The translations under genes were made by a program, and so were the position numbers. Below the pieces are notes generated by a model. That model worked only from the letters and a program-made list of their open reading frames with translations. It was not told the origin of the DNA and searched no databases. From Pirellulales bacterium (GTDB lineage: Bacteria > Planctomycetota > Planctomycetia > Pirellulales > Lacipirellulaceae): a DNA stretch of 64,000 bases. Where the stretch lies: positions 124,001 to 188,000 of the forward strand of contig JAHBXQ010000006.1 in the NCBI GenBank assembly GCA_019636345.1, written 5' to 3'. The first letter of the stretch is position 1; every line of letters starts with the position of its first letter. Shown here in pieces: positions 45,758-54,851 of this stretch.

Positions 45758-48700
45758 ATGCGTTTATTCCTTCGCCAACTCCTGTTCGCGACCGGGTGGG
45801 GGATTGCGGCGCTAGGGCCGACGACTGCGGTCGCTGCAGAGCCAGTGGAGTTTGATCGGCAGATTCGCCCGATCCTCTCGGACAAGTGTTTTCACTGCCA
45901 CGGCCCCGACGCGGAGACGCGCGAGGCCGACTTGCGGCTCGACACGCCGCAGGGGCTGCTTGAAAGCGTCGTCTTGCCAGGGGCGCCCGAAGAGAGCGAA
46001 CTCATTCGCCGGATTTTCAGCGAGGACGAAGACGAACGCATGCCCCCGCCCGAGACCGGGCTCTCGCTTTCCGCGGACGAAAGGGAACGCTTGCGGCAGT
46101 GGGTGCTTGCGGGCGCCACGATGACAGCACACTGGGCATTCGAGAACTTGCCGCGCCAGACGCCGCTGCCGGAACTCGCGGATCCAACTCTGGCCGCGTG
46201 GGCCAAGCGCGGAATCGACCGTTTCGTCGCAGCCCGATTGGCGAGCGAAGGACTGCAACCGTCGCCCGCGGCGGACCCGCTCCGCTGGTTGCGGCGGTCG
46301 TCGTTCGATCTCACCGGGCTCCCCCCCGAGGCGCGCGATATTGAGCGGTTCGAGACTGAACTGGCTCGGCAAGGCGCCGAGGCTGCCTATTCAGCGGCAG
46401 TCGACCGGTTCCTCGCCTCGACGGCCTACGGCGAACACATGGCGATCGGCTGGCTCGACGCGGCTCGGTACGCCGACTCGTACGGCTACCAGTCCGACCA
46501 GCTCAACTCGCAATGGCCGTGGCGGGACTGGGTCGTCCGGGCGCTGAACGCCAACATGCCATACGACCGGTTTCTCACACTGCAACTGGCCGGCGACCTC
46601 GTCGCCACGGCCGACCGGCGCGAGGCGCAGGACAACCAACTCGCGACCGCTTTGAACCGCCTTCACCGCATGACCAACGAAGGGGGCTCGATCCCCGAGG
46701 AGTGGTTGCTGGAGAATGCCGCAGATCGAACGAACGTGTTCGGCACGGCGGTGCTCGGGCTCACGCTGGAATGCGCCCGTTGTCATGATCACAAGTACGA
46801 TCCGATCACGCAGCGCGACTACTTCTCGATCTTGGCGTTCTTCAATGCGATCGACGAAAACGGGCTCTACGACCACGCCTCCAAAGTCCCCGCGCCTTCG
46901 CTCCTGCTGTTGGACGACGAGCAACAAGTCGAGTACGACAAGCTCGTCGCCGCTCGCGAAGCCGCCGAGTCAGAGGCGGCGGCGCTCGCGACTCGCTCTC
47001 CGCGAGACGAGCATTACCAGGCGTGGCGCTCGACACGGGAATCAGCCATTAAAGCTCCCGCCGAGGATCTTCGCGATTGTGCGGGGCGGTTCGAGTTCGA
47101 GGGCGACCTGCAGAAGCTCCGTAATCTGGCGGACCCAGCCCAAGCGGCGATCGAAGCGACCGGCGTCGCTCCCTGCGAAGGTCGTTGCGGGCAAGGGATC
47201 GAGTTTGACGGTGATTCCGGAATAGAGTTCCCCGGGTTGCTCGCCGTCGATCACTGGGACCCCTGGACGCTCGACCTTTGGCTTCGCGACGCGGTGCAAG
47301 ACGAGCGCCCGGTCGTGCTCGCCCACCGCACGTTCGGAACCGACGTGGGTTACAACGGCATGGACGTGATGCTCGAAGGGGGCCGCGTGGCGGTGCGGAT
47401 CTACCGGGTATGGCCGGGGAACGGATTCGGCGTACAGACGAAGTTGCCGCTGCTGCGCGACCAGTGGCAGCATCTGGCGGTCACCTACGACGGCTCTTGC
47501 GGCGCCGAGGGAATCAAGATCTACGTCGCCGGTCGCCCGGTCGACGTCGATGTGTTGCGCGACCGTCGCATCGTCAAATCGGCGGCGACCAAGGCCCACG
47601 GCGCGGGCCACTTCGCCCTCGGCGCTCGATTTCGAGACCGCGGATTTCGGGGAGGGAGGATCGACGACCTGACGGTCTTTCGCCGGGCGCTCGCTCCCTT
47701 GGAGATCGCCGAGTTGCACGACCCCGGCTCCATCGTTGCGGCGATCGCCAGCGGCGCGCACGATAAGCAACTCCGCGAGTACTACGTCGCCGCCGTCGAC
47801 GAGCCGTTGCGAACCGCCCGCGAGGAACTGCGCTCCGCACGCCGCGCTCAGGCCGAGTTCGAGGAGAACTTGCAGGAAGTTGCCGTCATGGCCGAGTTCA
47901 TCGATCCGCAAACCCGCCAACGACGCGTCCCCCGAACGACTCACGTCCTGCAGCGTGGCGCCTACGACGCTCCCAAGACCGCTGCGAATCAAGTCGATCC
48001 GGACGGTTTTCAACAGATTCTGCCTCCGATGCCGGCGCCGCGACTGGGCGAATCTCGGACCCGCGCCGACCTGGCCGACTGGATTGCCGACCCCGATCAT
48101 CCCCTGACGGCGCGCGTGTTCGTGAACCGGCTGTGGGCGAACTTCTTCGGCCGGGGCCTGGTCGCGACGCCGGAGAACTTCGGCAGCCAGGGCGCCGCGC
48201 CGACGCACCCCGAACTGCTCGACTGGCTCGCTCGCGACTTCGTCGACCATGGCTGGGACGTCAAGCGACTCTGCCGGCAGATCGTCCTTTCGGCGACCTA
48301 TCGACAGGACTCGCGGGCAGACGCCGCTCTGCGCCAGCGCGATCCGGAGAATCTGCTGCTGGCGCGAGGCCCTGGCTTTCGCTTGTCGGGCGAGCAGCTT
48401 CGCGACCAGGCGCTTGCGGCGTCGGGGTTGTTGGTTCGCGACTTGGGGGGGGCCCCAGTCTCGCCCTATCAACCGGGCGAAGACTTGTGGCGCGAGGCGA
48501 ACGCCATGTCGCCGCCTTATCAGCAATCGGTCGGCCAGGCGCTCTATCGCCGTTCGCTGTACTCGGTGTGGAAACGGACGGCGCCGCTTCCCAATATGAT
48601 CGCCTTCGACGCGACGACTCGTGAAGTGTGCACTATGAGTCGTTCGCGGACGAACACGCCGCTGCAGGCGCTGGTGCTGCTGAACGACGTCCAATTCGTC

Positions 48701-49021
48701 GAGGCCGCCCGGGCGTTGGCGGTTCGCGTTATGCGGCAGGGCACGGGAACCGCCACCGACGATGCAGCGGCGGAGAGGCGCTTGGCAAAGGCGTTTCTTC
48801 TGACGACCGGCCGGCCGCCGGAGGAACGAGAGTTGACGCTACTGCGAGAGTTATACGACGAGCAACTGGCGATCTTTACGGCGGCGCCCGCGGAGGACGT
48901 CGCGGGCTTGTTAAAACTGGGCGAGTTCGCCCCGGACGTCCCTCCCTCCCCCGCTCTGGCGGCGATGACCGTCGCCTGTCAGGCGATCCTTAATCTCGAC
49001 GCGACGATTATGCGGCGGTGA
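45758..49021 (+). CDS. Planctomycete secreted cytochrome (PSCyt1-DUF1549-LamG-DUF1553), second copy
   Basis: This 1087-residue protein has the same order as the copy at 30015: signal peptide (1-27), heme motif CFHCH (44-48), DUF1549 with a second CxxCH (CARCHDHKYDP near 346), a LamG-like insert (about 440-650) with RCGQGIEFDGDSGIEFPG and DDLTVFRRAL, and a DUF1553 domain to the end. The ATG at 45758 starts the signal peptide. The inserts of the two copies are clearly different in sequence, so they may bind different polymers. It is upstream of a DUF1501 partner. Confidence 0.9.
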   Translation: MRLFLRQLLFATGWGIAALGPTTAVAAEPVEFDRQIRPILSDKCFHCHGPDAETREADLRLDTPQGLLESVVLPGAPEESELIRRIFSEDEDERMPPPETGLSLSADERERLRQWVLAGATMTAHWAFENLPRQTPLPELADPTLAAWAKRGIDRFVAARLASEGLQPSPAADPLRWLRRSSFDLTGLPPEARDIERFETELARQGAEAAYSAAVDRFLASTAYGEHMAIGWLDAARYADSYGYQSDQLNSQWPWRDWVVRALNANMPYDRFLTLQLAGDLVATADRREAQDNQLATALNRLHRMTNEGGSIPEEWLLENAADRTNVFGTAVLGLTLECARCHDHKYDPITQRDYFSILAFFNAIDENGLYDHASKVPAPSLLLLDDEQQVEYDKLVAAREAAESEAAALATRSPRDEHYQAWRSTRESAIKAPAEDLRDCAGRFEFEGDLQKLRNLADPAQAAIEATGVAPCEGRCGQGIEFDGDSGIEFPGLLAVDHWDPWTLDLWLRDAVQDERPVVLAHRTFGTDVGYNGMDVMLEGGRVAVRIYRVWPGNGFGVQTKLPLLRDQWQHLAVTYDGSCGAEGIKIYVAGRPVDVDVLRDRRIVKSAATKAHGAGHFALGARFRDRGFRGGRIDDLTVFRRALAPLEIAELHDPGSIVAAIASGAHDKQLREYYVAAVDEPLRTAREELRSARRAQAEFEENLQEVAVMAEFIDPQTRQRRVPRTTHVLQRGAYDAPKTAANQVDPDGFQQILPPMPAPRLGESRTRADLADWIADPDHPLTARVFVNRLWANFFGRGLVATPENFGSQGAAPTHPELLDWLARDFVDHGWDVKRLCRQIVLSATYRQDSRADAALRQRDPENLLLARGPGFRLSGEQLRDQALAASGLLVRDLGGAPVSPYQPGEDLWREANAMSPPYQQSVGQALYRRSLYSVWKRTAPLPNMIAFDATTREVCTMSRSRTNTPLQALVLLNDVQFVEAARALAVRVMRQGTGTATDDAAAERRLAKAFLLTTGRPPEERELTLLRELYDEQLAIFTAAPAEDVAGLLKLGEFAPDVPPSPALAAMTVACQAILNLDATIMRR

Positions 49022-49206
49022 CGAATGCTTTTCCGAATAATTGGGCCAGACAGAAACCGCGGGGCAATGCGGATTTCGTCGGAAGAAGTTGCTGAGTCGA
49101 ATCGCATGTCGGCAGAGACCGCGCCCTTATCGCTTGTTGTTATCCCTCGTGACTCCTGAGTCTGCTGCGGCTGCTCAAACGAAATTCCACAGCGATCAAT
49201 CTATCT

Positions 49207-50715
49207 ATGAGCCTGTCGCCATCGCACCTGCCGAATGATTGGTCGCTCCGCGTGACGCGGCGGCATTTTTTCGGCGCCGGCGCCGGGTTGCTTGGCGGGG
49301 CCGCGCTGGGGTCGTTGCTCGCCGGGGCGCCGCGGGCGATCGCAGCCGGAGACTCGCCGGGAACGCCCGACTTCCTGCTCCCCGGGGTTCCCAAGGCCAA
49401 GCGGATCATCTCCCTGTTTCAATCGGGCGGTCCGTCCCAGGTGGATCTGTTCGATTACAAGCCGCTCTTGAACGAGCGGCACGGCGAGCAACTTCCCCCG
49501 TCCGTCCGCGCCGGCCAGCGACTCACGGGGATGTCGGCCAACCAATCGTCGATCCCGCTGGCCGGATCCCCGTTCAAGTTCGCCCGGTACGGCGAGTCGG
49601 GGGCTTGGCTGAGCGACCTTCTGCCCCATCATCGGCGGATCGTCGACGATTTGTGCATCGTCAAGTCGATGTACACCGAGGCGATCAATCACGATCCCGC
49701 GATCACATTCTTCCAAACCGGGTCGCAAATCGCCGGACGTCCCTCCATGGGGGCGTGGTTGTCGTACGGCCTGGGATCGACCAACGAGAACCTGCCGGCG
49801 TTTATCGTCCTGGTCACCGCCGGACAGGGGGATCAACCGCTCTACGCCCGGCTATGGGGCTCTGGGTTCCTCGACTCGCGTTATCAGGGGGTGCAGTTCC
49901 GTGCCGGCAAGGACCCGGTGCTCTACCTGAGCAACCCCGACGGGGTCTGCCGCTCGGGCCGGCGGGCGATGCTGAACAAGCTCAGCGAATTGAACCGCGT
50001 GCAGTTCGAGGCGGAACTCGATCCCGAAATCGAGTCGCGGATCGCCCAATACGAAATGGCATTTCGCATGCAGACGAGCGTCCCCGAGGCCACCGACCTG
50101 TCGAGCGAACCGGACCACGTGTTCGAGCTTTACGGCCCCGACAGCCGCAAACCCGGCACGTATGCCGCGAACTGCCTGTTGGCCCGCCGGCTTGCCGAAC
50201 GGGGAGTCCGATTCATCCAGCTCTACCACCAGGGCTGGGACCAGCACGACGGCCTTCCCAAGGGGATCCGCAATCAGTGCGAAGAAACCGATCAAGCCTC
50301 TGCGGCGCTTGTGCTCGATCTGAAGCAGCGCGGGATGCTCGACGACACCCTGGTCGTGTGGGGGGGCGAGTTCGGCCGCACGAGTTACTCGCAAGGCAAG
50401 CTTACCCCCGAGGGATTCGGACGCGATCACCATCCGCGGTGCTTCACGGTTTGGCTGGCCGGCGGCGGCGTGCGGCCGGGGATCAGCTACGGCCAGACGG
50501 ACGAGTTCGGCTACAACATCGCCGACGCGTCGGGAAAGCCGATCTCCCCCGCTAAAGAAGGTTTCACCCCAGGGGCGGTTCATGTCCACGATTTGCAGGC
50601 GACAATTCTTCGCCTGTTGGGGGTCGATCACACGAGGCTCGCCCATAAATATCAAGGTCGTCGGTTCCGGTTAACCGACGTCCACGGGCATGTGGTCTTG
50701 GATCTCGTGGTTTAG
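49207..50715 (+). CDS. Tat-exported DUF1501 protein, second copy
   Basis: This 502-residue protein has a Tat signal ([17 protein letters not shown] from residue 17) and the DUF1501 landmarks [45 protein letters not shown] and [16 protein letters not shown]. It pairs with the cytochrome protein upstream (gap 185 bases) in the same way as 33219-34670. Its N-terminus is about 15 residues longer than that of the first copy before the twin arginines. Function unknown; sulfatase/phosphatase-like fold. Confidence 0.92.
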   Translation: MSLSPSHLPNDWSLRVTRRHFFGAGAGLLGGAALGSLLAGAPRAIAAGDSPGTPDFLLPGVPKAKRIISLFQSGGPSQVDLFDYKPLLNERHGEQLPPSVRAGQRLTGMSANQSSIPLAGSPFKFARYGESGAWLSDLLPHHRRIVDDLCIVKSMYTEAINHDPAITFFQTGSQIAGRPSMGAWLSYGLGSTNENLPAFIVLVTAGQGDQPLYARLWGSGFLDSRYQGVQFRAGKDPVLYLSNPDGVCRSGRRAMLNKLSELNRVQFEAELDPEIESRIAQYEMAFRMQTSVPEATDLSSEPDHVFELYGPDSRKPGTYAANCLLARRLAERGVRFIQLYHQGWDQHDGLPKGIRNQCEETDQASAALVLDLKQRGMLDDTLVVWGGEFGRTSYSQGKLTPEGFGRDHHPRCFTVWLAGGGVRPGISYGQTDEFGYNIADASGKPISPAKEGFTPGAVHVHDLQATILRLLGVDHTRLAHKYQGRRFRLTDVHGHVVLDLVV

Positions 50716-50819
50716 GTTCCGCCCAAATCTCGGGCAATCTGGAAGCGATAGCTGGGTCGGCTAGCCGCCAAACGATTGGCTTGCAGGATAGGTCGAAGGC
50801 CGCCGAGGTGCGGTCAGCG

Positions 50820-50856
50820 AGCCCCCGCGGCGGGGGTATCCCGGGAGAAGGGGGCT
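50820..50856. terminator. Mutually exclusive G/C-run hairpins
   Basis: AGCCCCC (50820-50826) can pair with GGGGGCT (50850-50856), while CCCCCG (50822-50827) can pair with CGGGGG (50831-50836) through a 3-base loop. The C-run can thus join either G-run but not both. It might end the upstream transcript or work as a switch; there is no T-run. Confidence 0.4.
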
Positions 50857-50905
50857 TGCCGGCGTTGCAGGCAGCCGGGGCGTTGATGCGGCATTGCGGA
50901 CTTCT

Positions 50906-50919
50906 ATTGCAACTGCAAT
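50906..50919. promoter_or_regulatory. 14-bp palindrome ATTGCA-AC-TGCAAT
   Basis: A perfect inverted repeat with a 2-base centre, 140 bases upstream of the DUF3826 start. Its size and symmetry suit a LacI- or GntR-type operator for the carbohydrate operon. Only one copy was seen. Confidence 0.4.
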
Positions 50920-51058
50920 TCCTTGCCGCCCAGAAGCCAAGCAGCCTATCCTGAATTTTGCGGAGATATGCCGCAGATCGTTGCAGGGATGCTGGCTTGT
51001 CGTACTCCTCCACCTTCCGAATAACCCGGGCCGACCCCTCGGCCTGACGGGGCTGTCC

Positions 51059-51661
51059 ATGAGGCGTTTTCTGCTGGTTCTGGCAATATCGTGCGGAGCC
51101 GCCCAGGCCGTGGCGGACTCACCACCCGACCAGGGACGAGACCCCGCCTACGAACGGGTCATCGCCGACCGCTCCGAGAAGATTGTCGCCCAACTTGGGC
51201 TCGACGACGCGGCGTGCGCCAAGCGAGTCGCCGGGATCGTGACCGACCAGTATCGCAGTTTGAGCAAGCTCCACGCCCGACGTGACGAAGCCACCGACTC
51301 CGCCGCCAAGCAAGCCGTTGAATTGGAACTTTTCAAACTCCATCGGTCGTTCGTCGCGCGGCTGGGCGTTGAACTCACCCCCGCTCAAATTGACGGGGTC
51401 CGCGACGGCATGACGTACGGCGTCGTCCGCGGTACGTACGAGCGGTACGCGGCGCTGCTGCCGGAACTTACCGACGACGATCGGCGTCAAATCAAATCGT
51501 GGCTCCTCGAAGCCCGCGAGTACGCCATGGACGCCGGCTCAAGCGACGAAAAGCACGAATGGTTCCGCAAGTACAAAGGGCGGATCAACAACTACCTGTC
51601 CCAACGCGGTTTCGATCTGCAAGCGGCCGAAGAGCGCGAACGATTGGCCAAGAATCGCTGA
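51059..51661 (+). CDS. DUF3826 protein, exported
   Basis: This 200-residue protein has a signal peptide (residues 1-20) and the DUF3826 features VKDGMTYG-like element (VRDGMTYGVVRGTYERY, about 118-134) and a conserved tail LEAREYAMDAGSSDEKHEWFRKYKGRINNYLSQRGFD in shorter pieces. DUF3826 genes are typically next to pectate lyases and other polysaccharide genes in planctomycetes and Bacteroidota, as here. It is alpha-helical and may be a helper of pectin breakdown, but no activity is known. First gene of the operon. Confidence 0.85.
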   Translation: MRRFLLVLAISCGAAQAVADSPPDQGRDPAYERVIADRSEKIVAQLGLDDAACAKRVAGIVTDQYRSLSKLHARRDEATDSAAKQAVELELFKLHRSFVARLGVELTPAQIDGVRDGMTYGVVRGTYERYAALLPELTDDDRRQIKSWLLEAREYAMDAGSSDEKHEWFRKYKGRINNYLSQRGFDLQAAEERERLAKNR

Positions 51662-51671
51662 CAATAACGAG

Positions 51672-51699
51672 CCTGAAATGAACCTCTGTTTCAGGCTGC
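51672..51699. terminator. 9-bp stem-loop after the DUF3826 gene
   Basis: AGCCTGAAA (51672-51680) and TTTCAGGCT (51691-51699) form a perfect 9-bp stem with a 10-base loop, 10 bases after the DUF3826 stop and 52 before the pectate lyase start. No T-run follows. It may cause partial termination or protect the upstream message from 3' decay. Confidence 0.5.
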
Positions 51700-51751
51700 T
51701 CCCCGACGAACCTCCCGGCGCTGCACGGCGCCAGCATTGCGACGCTGCTTG

Positions 51752-53473
51752 ATGAAGCGATATACCCTCCGCAGACGTGCCGGAATGACGCTGACGATCT
51801 GGGGATCGCTCGCGGGGTTCGCGGCTGCGCAGTATCCGACGATCACCCCCGACGTTGCGGCCGAGTCGGCGCGGCGCTACGAGGCGATGCGGCGTCGATC
51901 TGACGAAGCGTGGGCCAAGGCCAAGCCGCTTGTCGACCAGGGAGAATCCCGAGGCAAACCCTACATCCCTTGGGCGAAGAAGCCGTCCGACCTCCCTCAG
52001 GCGGAGATCCCCGCGTTCCCCGGGGCCCAAGGGGGGGGCATGTACAGTTTCGGCGGGCGCGGGGGGAAGGTGTACGTCGTCACGAGTCTGGAAGACCGCG
52101 GCCCCGGCACATTTCGCGAAGCCCTTGAAGCGGGGGGCCCGCGGTTCGTCGTATTCAACGTGGCCGGGATCATTCAGCTTAAAGAGCGGATCGTCGTCCG
52201 CGCCCCCTATTTGACCATCGACGGCGGCAGCGCCCCTGGCGACGGCGTTTGCATCGCGGGCGATACGGTCGAATTGGAGACCCACGACGTCGTCATCCGC
52301 CACATGCGATTCCGTCGCGGCGCGACCTGGGTCGGCGATCGCAACGACTCGATCGGCGGCAACCCGATTGGCAACATCATGGTCGACCACGTTTCGGCGA
52401 GTTGGGGGCTCGACGAAAACATGTCGATGTACCGCCATATGTACGACCCCGGCGACGGCTCGCCGGAGCAGAAGCTCCCTACGGTGAACATCACGATTCA
52501 GAACTCGATTTTCAGCGAAGCCCTCGACACGTACAACCACGCCTTCGGCAGCACGATCGGCGGATACAACAGCACGTTCCACCGAAATCTGTGGGCGTGC
52601 AACACCGGGCGCAATCCTAGCGTGGGGATGATCTACGACTTCACGATGGTCAACAACGTGCTGTTCAACTGGCGGCATCGCACGGTCGACGGGGGCGATC
52701 ACCGCAGTTACTACACGATTCTCAACAACTATTTCAAGCCGGGACCGGCGACGCCGCGCGACCGGCCGATCGGTTGGCGGGTGCTCAAGCCGGAGAAGCG
52801 ACGCAGCCCGGGTTTCAACCTCGACTTCGGCAAAGCGTACGTCGTCGGTAACGTCGTTGAAGGAAATCCTGCCGTCACGGCCGATAACTGGAACGGAGGG
52901 GTGCAGATCGAGGACGGCGAACTGTTCGCAAGCCCTGATCAAATGACGACCAAGGAGGCTCGTTCGCAGAAGGCCCCGCCGACCCCTGAGGAGCGTCGAG
53001 CCCGGGCCGAGACGCTCCGCCAACGGGTGCTGGCCGAGGTGCGAGCCGACGCGCCGTATCCCCATGCGTATCTCACGGTGACGTCGGCCGCGGTGGCGTA
53101 CGAGTACGTGCTGGCCAACGCCGGCGCCACCCGACCGCGCCGCGATCCTGTCGACGAGCGGATCATCGCGGCCGTGCGGACAGGCGAGGTCTCTCACCCC
53201 GAGGGGCAAGGAATCATCACCGACGTCGAACAAGTAGGCGGATACCCCGAGTACGCGGGCGAGCCGTACTCTGACCGCGACTCCGATGGCATGCCCGACG
53301 ACTGGGAACTTGCCAACGGCCTGAACCCCGACGATCCCGCTGACGCAGCCGGCGACAAGAACGGCGACGGCTATACGCACATCGAGGATTTCCTCTACGG
53401 ACTGGACCCCAACGCTCTCTACGTCCCCTGGAGCGCACCGCGAACCTATCAGGACGTGTTTTGGAACTTTTGA
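51752..53473 (+). CDS. Exported pectate lyase-like protein (PL1) with EF-hand/dockerin-like tail
   Basis: This 573-residue protein has a basic N-terminus and signal peptide (about 1-27), then a parallel beta-helix pectate lyase domain (about 85-385): GPGTFREALE, YLTIDGGSAPGDGVCI, VIRHMRFRRG, VDHVSASWGLDENMS and GSTIGGYNSTFHRNL. Near the C-terminus DSDGMPDDWELANGLNPDDP and DKNGDGYTHIEDFLYG are calcium-binding repeats of thrombospondin/dockerin type. Pectate lyases cut polygalacturonan by beta-elimination. I used the ATG at 51752; a TTG 15 bases upstream is possible. Confidence 0.88.
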   Translation: MKRYTLRRRAGMTLTIWGSLAGFAAAQYPTITPDVAAESARRYEAMRRRSDEAWAKAKPLVDQGESRGKPYIPWAKKPSDLPQAEIPAFPGAQGGGMYSFGGRGGKVYVVTSLEDRGPGTFREALEAGGPRFVVFNVAGIIQLKERIVVRAPYLTIDGGSAPGDGVCIAGDTVELETHDVVIRHMRFRRGATWVGDRNDSIGGNPIGNIMVDHVSASWGLDENMSMYRHMYDPGDGSPEQKLPTVNITIQNSIFSEALDTYNHAFGSTIGGYNSTFHRNLWACNTGRNPSVGMIYDFTMVNNVLFNWRHRTVDGGDHRSYYTILNNYFKPGPATPRDRPIGWRVLKPEKRRSPGFNLDFGKAYVVGNVVEGNPAVTADNWNGGVQIEDGELFASPDQMTTKEARSQKAPPTPEERRARAETLRQRVLAEVRADAPYPHAYLTVTSAAVAYEYVLANAGATRPRRDPVDERIIAAVRTGEVSHPEGQGIITDVEQVGGYPEYAGEPYSDRDSDGMPDDWELANGLNPDDPADAAGDKNGDGYTHIEDFLYGLDPNALYVPWSAPRTYQDVFWNF

Positions 53474-53558
53474 AGCCGTAGCTCCCAGCGCATTGCCAAG
53501 GCTCGGCTTTGCACCCACCTGTAGCTCAACTGGATCCCGACCCCCGACCTCTCTCCCC

Positions 53559-54851
53559 ATGTCACGACTCATCGCCACGTACCTGATCGAAACGCCGATC
53601 GCGCCGGAGACCGCTGCCGCCGCGCTCGCGGGCGAGCAGTCGTCGGGGACGTTCGTGGCCGTGCCGGGGGAGACGGAGTCGCTCAAGGCGCGATTCGCCG
53701 CTCGGGTCGAGTCGATCGAGGAACTCGGCGTCGTCGACGCCCCCAGTCTGCCGGGAGGGCGCGAGAATCCCCGCGGAGAATACGCCCAGGCGATCGTGCG
53801 GGTCTCTTGGCCGGTCGAGAATTTCGGGACCAATCTGCCGGCGATCGTCTCGACCGTGCAGGGAAATTTGTACGAGCTGCCCCACTTCACCGGGCTGCGG
53901 TTGCTGGATCTCGATTTCCCGGCGTCGTTTGCCGACAGCTTCGTCGGCCCTCGGTTCGGCGTCGCCGGGACCCGCCGGTTGTGCGGCGTCGACGACCAGC
54001 CGCTTATCGGCACGATCATCAAGCCGAGCGTCGGGCTCGCTCCCTCAGACACGGCCGACATGGTGCGGATGCTGGTCGCCGCAGGCGTTGACTTCATCAA
54101 GGACGACGAACTGATGGCCGACCCGCCGCACGCGCCGTTCGACGAGCGGGTCCGGGCGGTGATGCAGGTCGTCAACGACCATCGCGACCGCACCGGCAAG
54201 CAGGTCATGGTCGCCTTCAACATCAGCGACGAACTCGATCGCATGCAGGCGCATTACGACGCGATTCTCGCTCACGGCGGCTCGTGCGCCATGGTCAGCC
54301 TGAACAGCGTCGGCCTCGCGGCGGTCAAGAAGATGTGCGACCGCGGCGAATTGGCCGTCCACGGTCACCGCAACGGCTGGGGGATGCTGACGCGATGCCC
54401 GTCGTTGGGAATGGACTTCCGCGCCTATCAAAAACTGTGGCGGTTGGCCGGGATCGATCAGATTCACGTCAACGGCATCGCCAACAAATTCTGGGAACCG
54501 GACGACTCAGTCGTTGCGTCGATCTCCGCCTGCCGCGAGCCGCTCCTGGGAGGGATGGAAATCTTGCCGGTCGTCTCGTCGGGGCAATGGGGCGGACAGG
54601 CGTTCGAGACTTATCGCCGGACGAAGACCTTGGACTTGCTCTATCTTGCCGGCGGCGGGGTGCTGGCCCATCCCGGCGGTCCGGCCCAAGGGGTCGCTGC
54701 ACTGCAGCAAGCGTGGCAAGCCGCGGCCGCGGGGCTCGATCTGCACCAAGCCGTCCGCGAGTTCCCGGCGCTCCGTGCCTCGGCCGAGAAGTTCGGCAGG
54801 CTTGCCGTCGCCTCCCGCAATTCGTCCGTGACGGAGGCCGCCCTGTCATGA
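53559..54851 (+). CDS. RuBisCO-like protein (form IV)
   Basis: This 430-residue protein has the RuBisCO large-subunit fold but belongs to the RuBisCO-like (form IV) group. GTIIKPSVGL holds Lys155; the metal/carbamate motif KDDE is at 181-184 (Lys181, Asp183, Glu184 conserved); VHGHRNG is near 267; loop 6 keeps Lys310 (GIANKF). Retained active residues suggest an enolase- or decarboxylase-type reaction on a sugar-derived phosphate. Such proteins (OiaX, OiaT) act on 3-oxo-isoapionate-4-phosphate in D-apionate breakdown; the DUF1537 kinase that follows would make that substrate. Carbon fixation is not suggested. Confidence 0.9.
   Translation: MSRLIATYLIETPIAPETAAAALAGEQSSGTFVAVPGETESLKARFAARVESIEELGVVDAPSLPGGRENPRGEYAQAIVRVSWPVENFGTNLPAIVSTVQGNLYELPHFTGLRLLDLDFPASFADSFVGPRFGVAGTRRLCGVDDQPLIGTIIKPSVGLAPSDTADMVRMLVAAGVDFIKDDELMADPPHAPFDERVRAVMQVVNDHRDRTGKQVMVAFNISDELDRMQAHYDAILAHGGSCAMVSLNSVGLAAVKKMCDRGELAVHGHRNGWGMLTRCPSLGMDFRAYQKLWRLAGIDQIHVNGIANKFWEPDDSVVASISACREPLLGGMEILPVVSSGQWGGQAFETYRRTKTLDLLYLAGGGVLAHPGGPAQGVAALQQAWQAAAAGLDLHQAVREFPALRASAEKFGRLAVASRNSSVTEAALS

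Larger units (their letters stand above)
50716..51058. other. 343-base leader region of the pectin/apiose-like operon
   Basis: No gene. The region holds the hairpin set at 50820-50856 and the palindrome at 50906-50919, so it probably contains the terminator of the DUF1501 gene and the control region of the operon starting at 51059. A GGCAATCT sequence at 50733-50740 resembles the repeat at 45448-45487 with one mismatch. Confidence 0.5.

Noticed and set aside
47042-48694. A 550-codon minus-strand open frame inside the second cytochrome gene
   Set aside because: Antisense shadow; no motif, and the plus strand holds well-known domains.
53559-54851. Carbon fixation by the RuBisCO-like protein
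   Set aside because: Single gene without small subunit, phosphoribulokinase or carboxysome genes, and located in a sugar-breakdown operon next to a DUF1537 kinase; form IV enzymes do not fix carbon.
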